Shown piece after piece: positions 30,757 through 32,233 of a stretch of 32,233 nucleotides of DNA. The stretch is from NCBI GenBank assembly GCA_036260395.1, contig DASZZY010000168.1:1-32233 (forward strand), read 5' to 3'. This DNA is from DASZZY01 sp036260395 (GTDB taxonomy: Bacteria > Actinomycetota > UBA4738 > CALAEC01). The translations under genes were made by a program, and so were the position numbers. Numbering within the stretch: position 1 is the stretch's first letter; each line of letters begins with the position of its first letter. The notes below the pieces were generated by a model. That model made no database searches and was not told where the DNA came from. It saw only the letters and a program-made list of their open reading frames with translations.

Positions 30757-31176
30757 CTAGTCGCCCGCGGGCCCCTGTTGGATGGCCCAGCCGTTCCCGT
30801 CGGGATCGTTGAAGAAGGCGAACGCATTGAACGCCTCTAGATCGCCCTCGACCGGTCGGAACCCTCGAGCTTCCTGGTCGTATCTCTGGATCTCGCTGAT
30901 CTCCACTCCCCGCTCGGCGAGCTCGGCCCGCACGGCGCGAAGGTCCGAGGTCGTGATCTGAAGGCCCTGGAGAGAGCCCGGCTCCATGTCGGGGGCGCCG
31001 GGTCCCTTCACCATGGAGATCGAGCAGGCCGACCCTGGAGGCGTCATCTGGACGACGCGAAGATCCTCGTTGGGTCTCGTATCGACGTCCAGGTTGAAGC
31101 CGGCCTTTTCGTAGAAGGCCTTTGCGCGGTCCACGTCCGAGACCGGCACCACCACCACTTCAAGCCTCATGTCCAT
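30757..31176 (-). CDS. VOC-superfamily (glyoxalase/bleomycin resistance-fold) protein
   Basis: The 139-residue protein has paired beta-alpha-beta-beta-beta modules: VVVPVSDVDRAKAFYEKAGFNLDVD at the N-terminus and AFAFFNDPDGNGWAIQQ at the C-terminus, the usual ends of vicinal oxygen chelate proteins. The substrate is not predictable; glyoxalase, dioxygenase and drug-binding roles all occur in the family. ATG 31176 follows a near-consensus AGGAGGTG by 8 bases; ATG 31170 is an alternative. The gene stands alone between the cyclase and the glycosyltransferase. Confidence 0.88.
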   Translation of the reverse strand: MDMRLEVVVVPVSDVDRAKAFYEKAGFNLDVDTRPNEDLRVVQMTPPGSACSISMVKGPGAPDMEPGSLQGLQITTSDLRAVRAELAERGVEISEIQRYDQEARGFRPVEGDLEAFNAFAFFNDPDGNGWAIQQGPAGD

Positions 31177-31257
31177 CCTTGGGTCACCTCCTGCACGATG
31201 ACGGGTGCCGATTGAAACCCGGCCAGACTCACACGGAGACGGGCGCCGCGACAAGCG

Positions 31258-31269
31258 GCCTCATGAGGC
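31258..31269. other. 12-bp perfect palindrome in the glyoxalase-glycosyltransferase gap
   Basis: GCCTCATGAGGC is perfectly self-complementary and lies in the 141-base stretch between the two genes, with GGTC...GACC arms at 31281-31294 nearby. It could be an operator or part of a terminator. Nothing else was found in this gap. Confidence 0.35.
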
Positions 31270-31317
31270 GGTTCGCGCGCCGGTCAGTTAAGACCATTGC
31301 GGCTCTCATCCTCGACG

Positions 31318-32233
31318 TCATCCCAACAGCGCCTCGTACGCCTCGAGGCAGCGTCGGGCGCAGGCGTCCCAGGTGAAGCGCTCCACCACCCACTCGCGGC
31401 CGTTGCGCCCCAGGCGTTCTGCCAGCGCCCGGTCGGCGAGCACCTGCCAGAGCCGTTCCCGGAGCTCGTCGATGTCGCCGGGCGTCACCACGAACCCCGT
31501 CTCTCCGTCCCGAACCACCTCCGGCACCCCGCCGATCCGGCTGCAGACCACCGGCGTCCCGCTGGCCATGGCCTCGAGGACCGAGAGCCCCAGCAGCTCG
31601 GAGATCCTGACCTCCTTCCCGTAGCACGTCCGAGAAACCGACGGCAGGACGAAGACCTCGGCCCGCCGGTAGAGGGCCGGCAGCTCGTCGTCGGGCACCG
31701 GGCCCAGGAATTGGACGTCACGGCCCGAGGCCAGCCGGCGGACGAGCGCCGGATAGTCGCGCTCGGGCGGCCTCGGGTCGTGGCCCTCCGAGCCGGCGAT
31801 CCGCAGGGTGGCTCCGGCCGGCAGCGCCGCGAGCAGCCGCTCGAGCCCCTTGTGCGGCGTGATCCGGCCGACGAACAGCACGCCGTCGCGACGTTCGGGC
31901 GGATCGGGGCGGAAGCGAGCCACGTCGACGCCGCCGTGGACCACGCGGGTCCGCTCCGGCGGCGCCCCCAGCTCCCGAGCCGAGAACTCAGAGACGAGCA
32001 GGAACCGGTCGAACAAGGGAAGCGCCGCGCCGCCCCATCCCCCACGGCCGAGCCCGTGGTCGGTCACGACCGTGGGCGTCCGCCGCAGCCGCGCTCCGGC
32101 CGGCAGCGCCGCGATCAGCCGGTCGACGCCCTTGTGCGGCGTGATCCGGCCGACGAACAGCACGCCGTCTCGCTGCCCGACCGGGTCCGGCCGGTAGCGG
32201 TCGGTGTCGGCGCCGCCGTAGATCACCGTCGTC
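31318..32233 (-). CDS. GT-B (GT4-like) glycosyltransferase with internal duplication; 5' end outside the window
   Basis: The protein has a complete C-terminal GT-B Rossmann domain: VVHGGVDVARFRPD linker, DGVLFVGRITPHKG, FLGPVPDDELPALYRRAEVFVLPS and SVLEAMASGTPVVCSRIGGVPEV carrying the E-x7-E-like nucleotide-sugar site. It ends with a helical tail. Preceding it is part of an N-terminal domain (VVTDHG...DRFLLVSEFSARELG). Before that, a second copy of the linker and first Rossmann segment (YGGADTDRYRPD...DGVLFVGRITPHKG) runs to the right edge. The frame is open to the edge. It probably transfers a sugar to a wall, lipid or polysaccharide acceptor at the membrane. The duplicated arrangement is not a normal GT4 layout. 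Confidence 0.85.
   Translation of the reverse strand, partial: TTVIYGGADTDRYRPDPVGQRDGVLFVGRITPHKGVDRLIAALPAGARLRRTPTVVTDHGLGRGGWGGAALPLFDRFLLVSEFSARELGAPPERTRVVHGGVDVARFRPDPPERRDGVLFVGRITPHKGLERLLAALPAGATLRIAGSEGHDPRPPERDYPALVRRLASGRDVQFLGPVPDDELPALYRRAEVFVLPSVSRTCYGKEVRISELLGLSVLEAMASGTPVVCSRIGGVPEVVRDGETGFVVTPGDIDELRERLWQVLADRALAERLGRNGREWVVERFTWDACARRCLEAYEALLG
31811..31887 (-). repeat. Direct repeat copy 1 (internal to glycosyltransferase)
   Basis: This segment matches 32093-32169 at a fixed offset of 282 bases (94 codons, in frame); 31847-31887 is a 41-base identical stretch. It codes for the DGVLFVGRITPHKG...LLAALPAGA segment. Confidence 0.9.
32093..32169 (-). repeat. Direct repeat copy 2 (internal to glycosyltransferase)
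   Basis: Partner of the copy at 31811-31887; 32129-32169 is identical to 31847-31887. Weaker similarity at the same offset continues to the right edge of the window. Confidence 0.9.

Noticed and set aside
1..32233. CRISPR arrays, insertion sequences, phage genes or toxin-antitoxin and defence systems
   Set aside because: No short regularly spaced repeats, terminal inverted repeats, transposase motifs or recognisable defence proteins were found; the only sizeable repeat is the in-gene duplication near the right edge.

Overview
The window is high-GC bacterial DNA with densely packed genes, many GTG starts and very short intergenic gaps. Gene content and order point to Actinomycetota. From left to right, recG, the DAK/FakA kinase, rpmB, thiL, ddl, gpsA, a PlsC acyltransferase, the divergent cofC (F420 synthesis) and an HU gene follow, from memory, the order of the recG to hupB region of mycobacteria, but with other genes inserted. 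Leaderless-type promoters (a TAnnnT box 6-12 bases before the start codon), F420 biosynthesis and a GH15 glucosidase/trehalase fit the same assignment. The SpoIID/LytB protein and the ATP-type PEP carboxykinase suggest a deep-branching class rather than a mycobacterium or streptomycete; this is inference.

Layout. 1-1831: 3' part of a secreted gluzincin-type peptidase, ending at a strong hairpin shared with the convergent recG. 1880-5667 (-): fakA-recG operon. 5729-9316 (+): TlpA-like lipoprotein, SpoIID protein, MscS channel, ribosomal protein L28 and a small membrane coiled-coil protein. 9313-11104 (-): thiL-thiD. 11196-14373 (+): dodecin, pckA, glutamate dehydrogenase. 14377-15433 (-): a 47-residue basic protein, a phosphoribosyltransferase and a small membrane protein. 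15539-16452: stand-alone Lrp-type ligand domain (+), stand-alone receiver (-), 57-residue zinc-ribbon-like protein (+). 16449-21492 (-): plsC-gpsA-threonine deaminase-Cys/Met PLP enzyme-ddl, nearly contiguous, with 4-base overlaps at two junctions. 21595-23357 (+): cofC, a degenerate cold-shock-fold protein and an amidohydrolase.

23361-25281 (-): HU, a SufR-like regulator, and a cupredoxin lipoprotein with a membrane partner. 25414-27270 (+): GH15 enzyme. 27209-27685 (-): membrane protein. 27816-29337: tRNA-Gln(CTG) and tRNA-Glu(CTC) flanking a small lipoprotein and a second gluzincin-type lipoprotein (-). 29452-31176 (-): adenylate cyclase and a glyoxalase-fold protein. 31318 to the right edge (-): a GT-B glycosyltransferase with an in-frame internal duplication.

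Most of the left and middle is housekeeping: phospholipid, cell wall, thiamine and F420 synthesis, DNA repair, translation and carbon/nitrogen metabolism. The right third (about 25-32 kb) is more accessory. No phage, CRISPR, insertion sequence or recognised defence system was seen. The least expected items are the duplicated glycosyltransferase segment, several tiny genes supported by leaderless promoters, and a cold-shock-fold protein that has lost its RNA-binding aromatic residues.
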